Source: Saprospiraceae bacterium (GTDB lineage Bacteria > Bacteroidota > Bacteroidia > Chitinophagales > Saprospiraceae). Taken from it: 64,000 nt of DNA. Position numbers and translations under genes: made by a program. Location of the stretch: contig JAHDBJ010000021.1 in NCBI GenBank assembly GCA_020630435.1, positions 16,183 through 80,182 of the forward strand. The letters are read 5' to 3'. This document shows, piece by piece, positions 7,639 to 18,830 of the stretch. The stretch's first letter is position 1. The number at the start of each line of letters is the position of its first letter. The notes beneath the pieces were generated by a model that worked only from the letters and a program-made list of their open reading frames with translations, did no database searches and was not told the DNA's origin.

Positions 7639-10275
7639 TTACTCCTGTCCTGGACTATTCATTCTTGACCGAATCAGATTGATATGTCGAGGGATGAAAG
7701 AATTTGGTTCAGCATTATTAGCATCATTAGACCCCGATCTCATCAATCCTATATGTGGGTATTCTGATATTTGAGATCCAAAATCAAATACTCCATCTCC
7801 ATCAGAATCTATCTCGTCTCCATGTGTAAGTCCAAATTGATGACCGATTTCATGGGCAACGGTATGAGGTTCAGATCTAACAGAAGGAAAATTTAGTATA
7901 CCATCATGGTGTGTCTCTACAAAATACATTGATAGATCTCCTCCTACTGATAAATTTTTATTATGTGCCTTTCCAAGTGTCAAGCCCAAAAGATAATCTT
8001 CACTATTGGGATCTCCATCGACTTTAAAATCCCCCTGCCAACCTGACGAGATGTAAGCCACCCAAAAATATTGTGTCTCAATAGACTTAGATTCATGCAC
8101 GGCATTGAGGTCAGTTTCAAAATCATTCGTATCAATTGAATAATTCTCTCTAAAAGGAAGTTTATTTACATTTCCACCATTTTCTGCTGATAATCCTCCT
8201 CCATCATTTACAGGAAGGATATAGGCCTTACTAAAAGCCTTTATAGTAGTTGACAAATCGACATTATGTGGTAATGCATTTGCAGATTCTTCTTGATCAT
8301 CATCCCTTACAACAATTGGTATATAGAGGTTATTTGTCAATAAGGTATTTTCATTTTCAATAGCCGTGATCATACTATTAATACCAATAATTGAATTTCC
8401 TATTCTAATAGTCCCTCCTAAGAACTCTGCTAAAGTTACTCCTCCAGATAGGTTTAACTCCCATCTATAATTGGTATTCACTTTCGTTATATTACCAAGG
8501 GTAGCTTGAATGACATAGCCCGCTTCGGGATGGGTGAGTTCGCATTTGAGTCCCGAAATACTTAATGGATTTATAAACGTAATACTAGTATTATCATTAG
8601 ATTCGATATTTCCTGATGTAACAGATCCTGTATCTGTATTGCCTTCAAAATTTGTAACTCCAAAAATCACTTTCCCATTCTCAAAACGTCCCCCGATGCT
8701 TGGATCTACTAATGTGCTAGTCGGATTACTAAGGTCTGTATTTACTGTTATTTTCTTTATTTTTGTAGGGTCGTCAGTATCTAGTTTTAAATTTCTTGCA
8801 TATGTAAAAATTTGCTGTGTATACATTCCATATTTAAAATTTAGCATCGACTCGCTTTCTATATGTAATAAGCGCCATACTGTAAGAACTGGCGAAGTAT
8901 ATTTTTTCGACTTTTGAACTGTGCCTGCTTCAGGATCTTTTATATCAAAGCCATCTACTTTATCCTTATTCCTAAGGTTTTTTAAGAAATCATAATCTCC
9001 ATTGGCGACTAGGCGGTAATTATCTCCTGCAAATTGAGAAGTTTTAAACCAACGCTTGATGGATGATAAATTGGGATTAACAGCGATAGCGACTATACCA
9101 TTAAGATCCTGACCATTTATATAGCCAAACTTATAGGAATTTTCGCCTTTGGTGACAACTCCTCTGTTGTCATTTTCCCTAGTATAGGTTAGTCCTGTAT
9201 TCCCTGAGTATTTTCCTTCGTTTGTAAAAATTAACGCTGTAGGATTATCATTCGGATCGATGAATTTAGTATCCTTGGAGGGATCATCTACATCTAAAGT
9301 TCTAACATATATTTTAGTTCTTCTTAAAAAGGGAACTGTAAGCGTAACTTTGAAGGAAACATAGTCTTTTGGCTTAGTAGGAGCTTCTTTACGTGCATCT
9401 GGAAATACACGATATCCCTTTAGCCCTCCTTCAGGAAAATTGGGATCGACATCCAAAAAATCAGACGTGTGATATGGATGAGCATAACCATTTTTATTTC
9501 CAAACCACTCTATTTTTTCTATACCAATAATTGTAATAGCTACTTTATCTGTACAAGATAATTCATCTTCTAGTGTAAGCAATTCAAGTACTGTGGCTTG
9601 TTGCTCAATATGAGGCTTTATGCCTTCTACCCATAATTCTCCTTTATATTGATTGCCATCTTCTTCTAATATAAGCGTAGTACCTAATTCATATAGATCT
9701 CCTTTAGATTCTTTTTTAAATATTCTAATATAATCCTTGCCTTCAAGAGCCTTGATAATTACACTTTCTTTACTTGAATTTATTTCTAATCGCATTAATT
9801 CGTCATCTCCTGTTTCGACTATTTCACTCTCATTATCAAAATATTTATTCTCATCGTCATTGTCTAAATTGACAAAAGTTTGAGCGCCGATAGACTCTTC
9901 TTCTTCTTCTGAAATAGGTAGATATTCTTCATTATCATCAAAAGTTACTTTAGCATCATAAATTGTTAGATTCAACAACTCATCTATTACATTTACTTCA
10001 ACCTCTTCTGTTGCAATAAGCTGCCCATCATTGTTTGTGACATTAAGGCGATAAGCTGTTGATTCTTCTGGACAAACTATCGCTGTGGAGGCTGTTGAAA
10101 TTGTATTTGATGTATCATCTATCCATTTATAACAGTAACCATCGATTGGATTTTTTCCTAATTCTACACAACCACCTCTACAAATTTTTTGGTTTGAACC
10201 TGTATAAACTTGACTGTAAATCAAAAACGGGGAGGTGAAAAATAAGATAAAAACTAAAATAGTTATGTATTTCAT
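7639..10275 (-). CDS. secreted metzincin-type metalloprotease paralogue A
   Basis: An 878-residue exported protein with an N-terminal signal peptide ending IYSQ. Residues 22-100 form a PKD/Ig-like domain (ICRGGCVELG, CYKW, VCPEESTAYRLNVTNNDG). A conserved acidic block (SEEEEESIGAQTF) follows near residue 122, then a long unrecognised beta-rich region. The C-terminal catalytic part has HEIGHQFGLTH at about residue 808, the full HExxHxxGxxH zinc motif. An Asp-rich loop (DSDGDGVFD) that may bind calcium and a GLM Met-turn candidate come after it. Together these define a metzincin-like zinc protease. The end FIPRHINLIRSR...PGQ is shared by all three paralogues and is not a standard T9SS sorting domain. 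Substrate is unknown. It is third in the operon. Confidence 0.85.
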   Translation of the reverse strand: MKYITILVFILFFTSPFLIYSQVYTGSNQKICRGGCVELGKNPIDGYCYKWIDDTSNTISTASTAIVCPEESTAYRLNVTNNDGQLIATEEVEVNVIDELLNLTIYDAKVTFDDNEEYLPISEEEEESIGAQTFVNLDNDDENKYFDNESEIVETGDDELMRLEINSSKESVIIKALEGKDYIRIFKKESKGDLYELGTTLILEEDGNQYKGELWVEGIKPHIEQQATVLELLTLEDELSCTDKVAITIIGIEKIEWFGNKNGYAHPYHTSDFLDVDPNFPEGGLKGYRVFPDARKEAPTKPKDYVSFKVTLTVPFLRRTKIYVRTLDVDDPSKDTKFIDPNDNPTALIFTNEGKYSGNTGLTYTRENDNRGVVTKGENSYKFGYINGQDLNGIVAIAVNPNLSSIKRWFKTSQFAGDNYRLVANGDYDFLKNLRNKDKVDGFDIKDPEAGTVQKSKKYTSPVLTVWRLLHIESESMLNFKYGMYTQQIFTYARNLKLDTDDPTKIKKITVNTDLSNPTSTLVDPSIGGRFENGKVIFGVTNFEGNTDTGSVTSGNIESNDNTSITFINPLSISGLKCELTHPEAGYVIQATLGNITKVNTNYRWELNLSGGVTLAEFLGGTIRIGNSIIGINSMITAIENENTLLTNNLYIPIVVRDDDQEESANALPHNVDLSTTIKAFSKAYILPVNDGGGLSAENGGNVNKLPFRENYSIDTNDFETDLNAVHESKSIETQYFWVAYISSGWQGDFKVDGDPNSEDYLLGLTLGKAHNKNLSVGGDLSMYFVETHHDGILNFPSVRSEPHTVAHEIGHQFGLTHGDEIDSDGDGVFDFGSQISEYPHIGLMRSGSNDANNAEPNSFIPRHINLIRSRMNSPGQE

Positions 10276-10306
10276 ATAATTCCCTTGTTTAAGTTGTAAA
10301 TAAATA

Positions 10307-12949
10307 CTATTGCCCCGGACCTAATCTCCTAGAACGAATTAAATTAATATGACGAGGGATAAAATAATCTATATCAACGCTGTTTAATTCATTTTTCCCA
10401 CTTTTCATTAAGCCGATATTAGGATACTCTAATATTGCAGGACCATAATCAGGTATTCCATCTCCATTATTATCTGCATCATCTCCGTGAGAAAGACCAA
10501 ACTGATGACCAATTTCATGGGCAATAACATTAGGCTCAGGCATTTTTTGTACTGAAGGACTGTTAAGCATATAATCATGTTGTGTTTCCATAAAAACCAT
10601 AGATCCATTTCCACCAGATTTTAATTCTTCATTATGGACAATAGAATAGGTAAGCCCGTTAAGAAAAGTTTCTTGATTATTATCTCCATCAGCTAAAAAA
10701 TGATCTTGCCAACCAGAAGAAATATAAGCTATCCAGAAAAATGGAGTTTCCTTTGTTTTAGAATGATGAAAGTTATTTATATCATTATTAAAATCAATCC
10801 CATTAGAATCGTAATTTTCTTTAAAAGACAGTTCATTTACATTCCCTCCTTCTTCTTCTGTTAATCCTCCACCATCGTTAACAGGCAACACATATGCTTT
10901 ACCAAAAGCACTAATTGTTATAGAGAGATCTAATTGATGTGGTAATATATTTGCAGTCGGACTTCTATCATCATCTCTTACAACAATAGGGATATACACC
11001 TCTTCTGTCAATGCCATATTTGGCTCTTCTATTGAATTTATGATAGTACTAACACCCAAGTCTCCAATTTTTATTGAACCTCCTAAATAGGGTTCTAGGG
11101 TTATCTCTTCAGGAAGACTCAAGTCCCATTTATAATCATTATTTATTTTCGTTAAGTTATTGATAGTAGCTTGGAGGATACTACCATCGATTGGATTTGT
11201 TATTTCGCAGGCAAGCCCTTGTATACTTTGAGGATTTTTAAATTTAATATTATATTCTTGATTTTCTTCTATCAGTCCTGATGTTATGGAACCTGCATCT
11301 ATGCTACCATTTGTACTCGTTACACCAAAGTGTACATATCCATTTTCAAAACGCCCTCCAACACTTGGATCTAATAAAGAGCCTGTGGGATTAGTAAGGT
11401 CTACATCTACAGAAATTTCTTCAATTTTAGTAGGATCTGTATTAGCTGATTTAAAATCTGTTATATAAGTAAATATTTGTTGTGTATATAGTTCATATTT
11501 GAAATTTAGCATTGATTCGCTTTCTATATGTAATAATCTCCAAACTGTAAGTACTGGTGAGGTATATTTTTCCCATTCCTGTACAATACCTGCTTTGGGA
11601 TCTTTTATGTCTAGACCATCTACTTTATCTCTATTTCTAAGATTTTTTAAAAAATCATAGTCTCCATTTGCTACAAGTCGATAATTATCACCTGCATAAT
11701 GAGAAACTTTGAATACTAGATGTATATTTGACATATTAGGAGAAATTAGCACGGTAGCAATTCCATTTAAATCTTGTCCGTTGATATATCCAAACTTATA
11801 TGATTGTTTCCCAACATTAATCAATCCTCTATTGTCATTTTCTTTAGTGTATGTCAGTCCTGCTTTCCCTGAATATTTACCTTCACTAGAAAGGATTAGA
11901 GATAAAGGATGATCGTTAGGGTCTATAAATTCTGTATCCTCTGATGGATCATCAACATCTAACGTTCTAACATAGAAGATTCCTTTTCTTACAAAAGGAA
12001 CACTAAGAGTGATATAACAAAAAACAACATCTCTAGGCTTAAGCGTATTTTTTGTCCTTGCTCCTGGAAAAACACGATAACCTTTTAATGTACCTGCTGG
12101 AAAATTTGGATCAATATCTAAAACTTTAGCTTCATGATTTGGTGGAGTAAACCCATTGTAATTGCCCAGCCATTCTAGGCTTTCTATTCCTACTATAGTT
12201 ATCGCAACCCGTTCTCCACAAGCTAATTCATCCTCCGTAGCAATCAATTCAAGTATAGTAGCTTTTTGTACTGTATGTGCTTCTATACCTTCTACCCATA
12301 GCTCTCCTTTATAAAGTCCTCCATCTTGCTCTAGCTCTATTTCTGTACCTAATGTATATTCTTCACCTTTAGTCTCTTTTTTAAACACTTTAATATATTC
12401 TTCACCTTCAATGGCATCTACTATTACACTTTTTTTGCTTGAACTTATTTCTAGTTTTATTAATTCATCATCTTCCGTTTCAACCATTTCGCTTTCATTA
12501 TCAAAATATTTGTTCTCATCATCATTGTCTAAATTGACAAAAGTTTGAGCACCAATTGATTCCTCTTCTTCTTCACTTACAGGCAAGTATTCCTGATTAT
12601 TTATAAAAAAAACTTTGGCATCATAAATTGTTAGATTTAAAACTTCATTTATAACGGTTACATTGACTTCTTCTTCGGCTATAAGTTGTCCATTACCATC
12701 TGTTATATTGAGAAGATATAATTCCGATACCTCTGGGCAGGCTGTAAGAGTAGAAGAAGTTGAAAGTGTTTCTCCCGCCTTATTTGTCCATTTATAACAA
12801 TAATCTTCATCAGAATCATATCCTAAGACTACACACCCCCCTTTACATATTTCCTGATCTGGTCCTGTATATTCTTGAGCATACATTGAATTTATAAAAA
12901 CGAAAAAGAGAATGGGAATAATAATAGTTATCTGTTTCATGTTATTCAT
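10307..12949 (-). CDS. secreted metzincin-type metalloprotease paralogue B
   Basis: This 880-residue protein is collinear over its whole length with its two neighbours. It has a signal peptide (ending SMYAQ) and a PKD/Ig-like N-terminal domain (ICKGGCVVLG). The SEEEEESIGAQTF block is present, as is the conserved WRLLHIESESMLNFKY segment in the middle. HEIGHQFGLSH lies at about residue 811, followed by an Asp-rich loop (DNNGDGIPD), a GLM turn and the shared FIPRHINLIRSR tail ending PGPGQ-like (GPGQ). All zinc ligands and the catalytic Glu are present, so it should be active. The gap to paralogue A is 31 bp, indicating co-transcription and a local gene duplication. Confidence 0.85.
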   Translation of the reverse strand: MNNMKQITIIIPILFFVFINSMYAQEYTGPDQEICKGGCVVLGYDSDEDYCYKWTNKAGETLSTSSTLTACPEVSELYLLNITDGNGQLIAEEEVNVTVINEVLNLTIYDAKVFFINNQEYLPVSEEEEESIGAQTFVNLDNDDENKYFDNESEMVETEDDELIKLEISSSKKSVIVDAIEGEEYIKVFKKETKGEEYTLGTEIELEQDGGLYKGELWVEGIEAHTVQKATILELIATEDELACGERVAITIVGIESLEWLGNYNGFTPPNHEAKVLDIDPNFPAGTLKGYRVFPGARTKNTLKPRDVVFCYITLSVPFVRKGIFYVRTLDVDDPSEDTEFIDPNDHPLSLILSSEGKYSGKAGLTYTKENDNRGLINVGKQSYKFGYINGQDLNGIATVLISPNMSNIHLVFKVSHYAGDNYRLVANGDYDFLKNLRNRDKVDGLDIKDPKAGIVQEWEKYTSPVLTVWRLLHIESESMLNFKYELYTQQIFTYITDFKSANTDPTKIEEISVDVDLTNPTGSLLDPSVGGRFENGYVHFGVTSTNGSIDAGSITSGLIEENQEYNIKFKNPQSIQGLACEITNPIDGSILQATINNLTKINNDYKWDLSLPEEITLEPYLGGSIKIGDLGVSTIINSIEEPNMALTEEVYIPIVVRDDDRSPTANILPHQLDLSITISAFGKAYVLPVNDGGGLTEEEGGNVNELSFKENYDSNGIDFNNDINNFHHSKTKETPFFWIAYISSGWQDHFLADGDNNQETFLNGLTYSIVHNEELKSGGNGSMVFMETQHDYMLNSPSVQKMPEPNVIAHEIGHQFGLSHGDDADNNGDGIPDYGPAILEYPNIGLMKSGKNELNSVDIDYFIPRHINLIRSRRLGPGQ

Positions 12950-12974
12950 TTGTTTTAGTTAGGCATATCTATTT

Positions 12975-15584
12975 TTACTCTTCTTGTCCAGGGCTTAGTT
13001 TCCGAGATCGAATCAAATTGATATGTCGAGGGATAAACATAGAAATTTCTGTACTATAGACCCCCATTAATCCCATAGCAGGGTATTCGGGTACATTTGG
13101 ATCTCCATCATAGAGACCATCACCATCCAAATCCGCTCCAGTATCTCCATGATCTAAGCCGAATTGATGACCAATTTCATGAGCAATAATGCTCTGCTTA
13201 TAATTATTAGGAACTTGAGCATCTTTAATTACTTCTTTTAGATAAATTGAAATATCTCCACCTTTTGAAAGATTTGTATTATGAACGGTTGCATATGTTT
13301 GACCAACAGGTACATATTTTTCATCATTTGGATCTTTGTCAACATCATAGTCTGCTTGCCAAGCAGCCGCAAGATATGATGCCCAAAAATATTGAGTTTC
13401 ATTCGTTTTTGAATGATTTACCTCCTTAAGCTTTCCTGTATAATCATCTGTTGTTATATTTTCTATAAAAGAAAGTTCATTTTTATTTTCTACACCAGCG
13501 CCATCAACAACAGGTAAGACATAAGCCTCTCGAAGTGCTTTTTTAAGCACCTTGAAATCAGACGCTAATTCTTCATGCTTTTGAGGTAAGACATTATCTT
13601 CAGGGCTTTGATCATCATCTCTTATTATTACTGGAATAAAAAGTTCTTCGGTAATACAAGAAGTATTATTCTGTATTTCCGTTATATCCATTTCGATTGC
13701 TGTTAATTCTGAACCAAATCGAATAGTTCCTCCTGCAAAATTGAGTAAATTAAATCCACTAGGAAGCATGAGATCCCATTCAAATGTAGTATTTCCTCCT
13801 GCAGAAATTTTGATAATATTATTGATTGTTACATCTGTCGTTACGGTTCCTGTAGCATTTGTTATTTCACCGAAAAGTCCAGCAAGGTTTAAAGTAGACT
13901 CAAACTCAATACTATTTGCTTCATTTTCTTTTATTAGACCAGGAAAAATTTGTCCTCCTCCTCCAGAATAACTATTCGGAGCGAAAATAACATAGCCATT
14001 TTCAAATCTTCCAAATCCTACAGAAGAATCAACCATGCTCCCTGTTGGATTTGTAAGATCGGTTTCGACTGCAACCACCCCAATAGATGTTGCCTGATTA
14101 ACACCTTCTAATGATACAAAATTTGTAACATAGGTAAATATTTGTTGAGTATATAGACCATATTCAAAATTTAGCATCGATTCACTTTCAATATGTAATA
14201 ACCTCCATACAGTAAGGACAGGAGAAGTATAATCAGATTCATTTTGGACAACCCCTGACTTTGGATGTACGATATCCATACCATCTAAAACATCAGCATT
14301 TCTTAACTTTACTATAAAATCTCTATCTCCATTTGCTACTAGACGATAATTATCACCAGCATAATGAGAAACTTTAAATTTTTGGATAGAAATGTTCGTC
14401 GTTGGATTGAAGAATAGTGTCTTTATGCCATTATTATCTTGGCTGTTCATAAACCCAAATTTATATCCCAGAGCAAATCCTCTATTATCATTATCTATAT
14501 CATATTCTAGTCCAGCCTCTCCAGGATATTCGCCATTCCCTCCCTCATCATTTGGATCAATAAACTTGATGTCAGTTGAAGGATCATCAATATCAAAAGT
14601 TCTGACATATAATCTAACATTTCGAACAGGTTTAACTGTCAAAGCAACTTTAAAGACAACCCAGTCTCTCGGTTTTTTTACATCTTCTATTCGAGCTCCT
14701 GAAAAAACTCTATAGCCTTTAAGCTCACCAGTTGGAAAACTTGGATCTATATCTAAGATATCCGAATCATGAAATGGCTCTTTAAACCCGTTTCCTTTGC
14801 CGTTCCAAGATATTTTCTTTATTCCTAGTATCGTAATGGCTACTTTATCTGTGCACGAAAGTTCACCTTCTAAAGTCATTAATTCTAGTATGGTAGCCTT
14901 TTGTTCCGTGTGTGGTTTTAGCCCCTCTACCCATAATTCCCCCTTATATAAACCATCACTATCTTCTTCTAAAAAAAATGTTGTACCTAAATCATATGAG
15001 CCATCTTTCATTTCTGTTTTAAATATTTTAATATAATCCTCCCCTTGAACTGCTTGAAGTATAATACTTTTCGCACTAGAACTTATTTCAAGCCTAATCA
15101 GTTCATCATCTCCACTTGCTATTACATTAGCATCATCATTATCAAAATATTCATCTCCATCATCGTTATCTAAATTTACAAAGGTTTGAGCACCGATTGA
15201 TTCTTCTTCCTCTTCTGATACAGCTTGATATTCTTCCGTTTGACTAAACGTTACTTTAGCATCATATACGGTCAAATTTAAAACCGCATCAATAACACTT
15301 ACTTCAACTTCTTCTTTAACAATAAGATCTCCTTTTTGATCTGTAACATTAAGGTAATAATTTTGTGTCTCTTCTGGACAAACCGTTATGGTAGAGGATG
15401 TTGAAATTGTTTCCAACGATTGATTCATCCATTTATAGCAATAATTAGCTACAGGAGCTTTGCCAAGTATGACACAACTCCCTTTACATATTTTTTGGTT
15501 TGGTCCTGTATAAATTTGACTGTTTGCTTCTTCTATAAAAAAAAAAGAAAATACAATTAACAGTAAAGTACTGAAATACTTCAT
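12975..15584 (-). CDS. secreted metzincin-type metalloprotease paralogue C, first gene of operon
   Basis: An 869-residue exported protein whose signal peptide ends EEANSQ. It shares the paralogue layout: PKD/Ig-like domain (ICKGSCVILG, CYKWMN), the SEEEEESIGAQTF block, and a central beta-rich region with WRLLHIESESMLNFEY. HEIGHQFGLDH is at about residue 802, with a DLDGDGLYD loop, GLM turn and FIPRHINLIRSR tail. In the HExxHxxGxxH motif the position before the third His varies among the three copies (T, S, D), while all ligands are kept. It is the promoter-proximal gene, followed after 25 bp by paralogue B. A TTCATTTG sequence at 15605-15612 (one mismatch to TAnnTTTG) could be its -7 element. 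Confidence 0.85.
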   Translation of the reverse strand: MKYFSTLLLIVFSFFFIEEANSQIYTGPNQKICKGSCVILGKAPVANYCYKWMNQSLETISTSSTITVCPEETQNYYLNVTDQKGDLIVKEEVEVSVIDAVLNLTVYDAKVTFSQTEEYQAVSEEEEESIGAQTFVNLDNDDGDEYFDNDDANVIASGDDELIRLEISSSAKSIILQAVQGEDYIKIFKTEMKDGSYDLGTTFFLEEDSDGLYKGELWVEGLKPHTEQKATILELMTLEGELSCTDKVAITILGIKKISWNGKGNGFKEPFHDSDILDIDPSFPTGELKGYRVFSGARIEDVKKPRDWVVFKVALTVKPVRNVRLYVRTFDIDDPSTDIKFIDPNDEGGNGEYPGEAGLEYDIDNDNRGFALGYKFGFMNSQDNNGIKTLFFNPTTNISIQKFKVSHYAGDNYRLVANGDRDFIVKLRNADVLDGMDIVHPKSGVVQNESDYTSPVLTVWRLLHIESESMLNFEYGLYTQQIFTYVTNFVSLEGVNQATSIGVVAVETDLTNPTGSMVDSSVGFGRFENGYVIFAPNSYSGGGGQIFPGLIKENEANSIEFESTLNLAGLFGEITNATGTVTTDVTINNIIKISAGGNTTFEWDLMLPSGFNLLNFAGGTIRFGSELTAIEMDITEIQNNTSCITEELFIPVIIRDDDQSPEDNVLPQKHEELASDFKVLKKALREAYVLPVVDGAGVENKNELSFIENITTDDYTGKLKEVNHSKTNETQYFWASYLAAAWQADYDVDKDPNDEKYVPVGQTYATVHNTNLSKGGDISIYLKEVIKDAQVPNNYKQSIIAHEIGHQFGLDHGDTGADLDGDGLYDGDPNVPEYPAMGLMGVYSTEISMFIPRHINLIRSRKLSPGQEE

Positions 15585-15924
15585 AGTCTATTATTAGTGA
15601 TGTACAAATGAACGAGATATATTTACCTTATAAATTTTGTTACTATATGTAAAATCAAAACTACTTAGATAAATAAGAGGGGAAAATTGTAAAGCCAATT
15701 ATATTAAATGCTCTCTTTGACATAAAGTTATTTGAAAAAAAAGCGAATTTTGAGCAGCGATGAATAAGTGTTTGACTTTAACAAATAAGTGCATTGTATT
15801 AATAACATCTGCGTTAGTGATAATTTTTAAAAGAATGTTGATTAGTTTATAAAAAAATATGGTCTCACTTTTAAAAAGTGAGACCATATTCCATTCAACT
15901 AAAACTATTAAGTAAGAGTAGTAT
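15585..15924. other. intergenic region between eno and the metzincin operon
   Basis: 340 bp. The eno side holds a strong terminator at 15857-15889. The metzincin side holds a weak promoter candidate (minus strand, CAAATGAA complement at 15605-15612). The open frame over 15699-15887 runs through the terminator and is not credible. Confidence 0.6.
15857..15889 (-). terminator. eno terminator
   Basis: A perfect 14-bp stem (ATATGGTCTCACTT and complement) with a 5-base loop is followed on the minus strand by seven T. It lies 36 bp after the eno stop codon. Confidence 0.92.
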
Positions 15925-17241
<1,317 letters not shown>

Positions 17242-17500
17242 TTAATGAAATCTATTTTTTTGTAGTAAAATATTCTAAATTAATATGTATGTTTTTGGAT
17301 AAAATGCAATGTTGTATAATGAAATTGTTTAATAAAAAGATTGACAAATCACTTATAAGTTATTGTATATCAAAATTTTAGCTAATCTTTCCACTATAAT
17401 AAAGGTTACTAAAAAGGATAGGGCTTTATCTTGAAATACAAGCACTCTCCCAACTCAACCTTCATTATTCAACAATTTCAGTTTCAACATGACATAATTC

Positions 17501-18607
17501 CTATTTTTCTGCTATCATTTGAATAAAATCATCAAATAAATACCTTGCATCATGTGGTCCTGGCGCAGCTTCAGGATGATATTGTACAGAGAAGGCTTTT
17601 TTGCCAATTACTTTTATCCCTTCAATGGTATTATCATTTAAGTTAACATGAGTGACTTTCACTTTATCTTTATTATCATTGATAGCCTCAGGACTTACTC
17701 CAAAGCCATGGTTTTGGCTTGTGATTTCACATTTTCCCGAAATCAAATTTTTAATCGGATGATTGATGCCTCTATGCCCATGATGCATTTTATAGGTAGA
17801 AATGCCTATTGCTAAAGCTAAGATTTGGTGTCCTAGACAAATACCGAATAATGGTTTATCTGCTTTCAAAATTTCTTTAACTGTAGCTACAGCATAATCC
17901 ATAGCAGCGGGGTCACCTGGTCCATTTGAAATAAAATAGCCGTCTGGTTTCCAAGCTGCTAATTCTTTGAATGGTGTCTTAGCTGGAAAAACTTTCAAAT
18001 AGCAATCTCGTTCCGCAAAACAACGAAGAATATTTTGTTTTACACCTAAGTCTAAAACAGCAACTCTGTAACGAGAATGTGGATCACCTTTGAGGTATGG
18101 CTCTTTAGTTGTTACCTTGGTTGATAACTCTAAACCTGCCATAGAAGGAACTTTTTTCAACTCTTTTTTCAATTTGTCAACACTATGTATTTCAGATGAA
18201 ATAATTCCGTTCATAGCTCCCTTATCCCTTATATGACGTACTAATGCTCGGGTATCTACATCTGTAATACCAACAAGATCTTCTCCTTCAAAGTATTTTT
18301 GAATCGACTGATCAGCGATTGGTCTAGAATAGTTTACTGTAAAATTTCTACAAATCAATCCTGCTATTTTAATGCTTTCTGATTCTGTATCTTGGTCTTT
18401 TGTTCCATAATTCCCAATATGTACATTGGTTGTAACTAACAATTGACCATAATAAGAAGGGTCAGTAAACACTTCTTGGTAACCTGTCATACCTGTATTA
18501 AAACAGATTTCGCCTACAGTTGTACCAATTTTACCTGCGGATTTTCCTTTAAAAATAGTTCCATCTTCAAGTAGTAATATTGCTGGAACTTGAGATACTT
18601 CAGCCAT
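17501..18607 (-). CDS. carA: carbamoyl-phosphate synthase small subunit
   Basis: The glutaminase subunit of carbamoyl-phosphate synthase (EC 6.3.5.5) feeds ammonia to CarB for arginine and pyrimidine synthesis. The 368-residue protein has the CarA N-terminal domain (GEICFNTGMTGYQE) and a C-terminal class I amidotransferase domain with nucleophile Cys in FGICLGHQ and the His/Glu pair in VQYHPEAAPGP. carB is not in this window. It has a good promoter (18729-18758) lying partly in the terminator of the ribosomal operon, so it is an independent unit. The arginine genes at 48.8-53.8 kb would use its product. Confidence 0.96.
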   Translation of the reverse strand: MAEVSQVPAILLLEDGTIFKGKSAGKIGTTVGEICFNTGMTGYQEVFTDPSYYGQLLVTTNVHIGNYGTKDQDTESESIKIAGLICRNFTVNYSRPIADQSIQKYFEGEDLVGITDVDTRALVRHIRDKGAMNGIISSEIHSVDKLKKELKKVPSMAGLELSTKVTTKEPYLKGDPHSRYRVAVLDLGVKQNILRCFAERDCYLKVFPAKTPFKELAAWKPDGYFISNGPGDPAAMDYAVATVKEILKADKPLFGICLGHQILALAIGISTYKMHHGHRGINHPIKNLISGKCEITSQNHGFGVSPEAINDNKDKVKVTHVNLNDNTIEGIKVIGKKAFSVQYHPEAAPGPHDARYLFDDFIQMIAEK

Positions 18608-18728
18608 GAAATTTAGAGTTTAAGGCTCTGGAAAGGACTCTACATTTTTAGAAACTGCCATTTATTATACAACAAATGTTATTCTCAATTTGTGGTGTAA
18701 CATATGATACAATTTCAATGTAACGGTG

Positions 18729-18758
18729 CAAAGATAAAATTTATCTGAGCTATACAAA
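18729..18758 (-). promoter_or_regulatory. promoter of carA
   Basis: On the minus strand TTTG (18755-18758) and TATCTTTG (18729-18736) are separated by 18 bp, close to the Bacteroidota consensus TTTG-N19-TAnnTTTG. The -33 box falls in the T-run of the rplQ terminator. Confidence 0.75.
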
Positions 18759-18765
18759 AAAGAAA

Positions 18766-18792
18766 AGGTGATATTTCCTAGAAACATCACCT
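18766..18792 (-). terminator. terminator of the ribosomal superoperon after rplQ
   Basis: AGGTGAT (18766-18772) pairs with ATCACCT (18786-18792), extended by three more pairs after one mismatch. It is followed on the minus strand by TTTTCTTTTTTG. It ends the alpha operon just before carA. Confidence 0.8.
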
Positions 18793-18830
18793 CAATATCT
18801 TTTATAATAGAATAGAAGTCATAATTAAGA

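Noticed and set aside
15699..15887. Open frame of 62 codons on the minus strand after eno
   Set aside because: It overlaps the eno terminator hairpin and has no domain or leader features.
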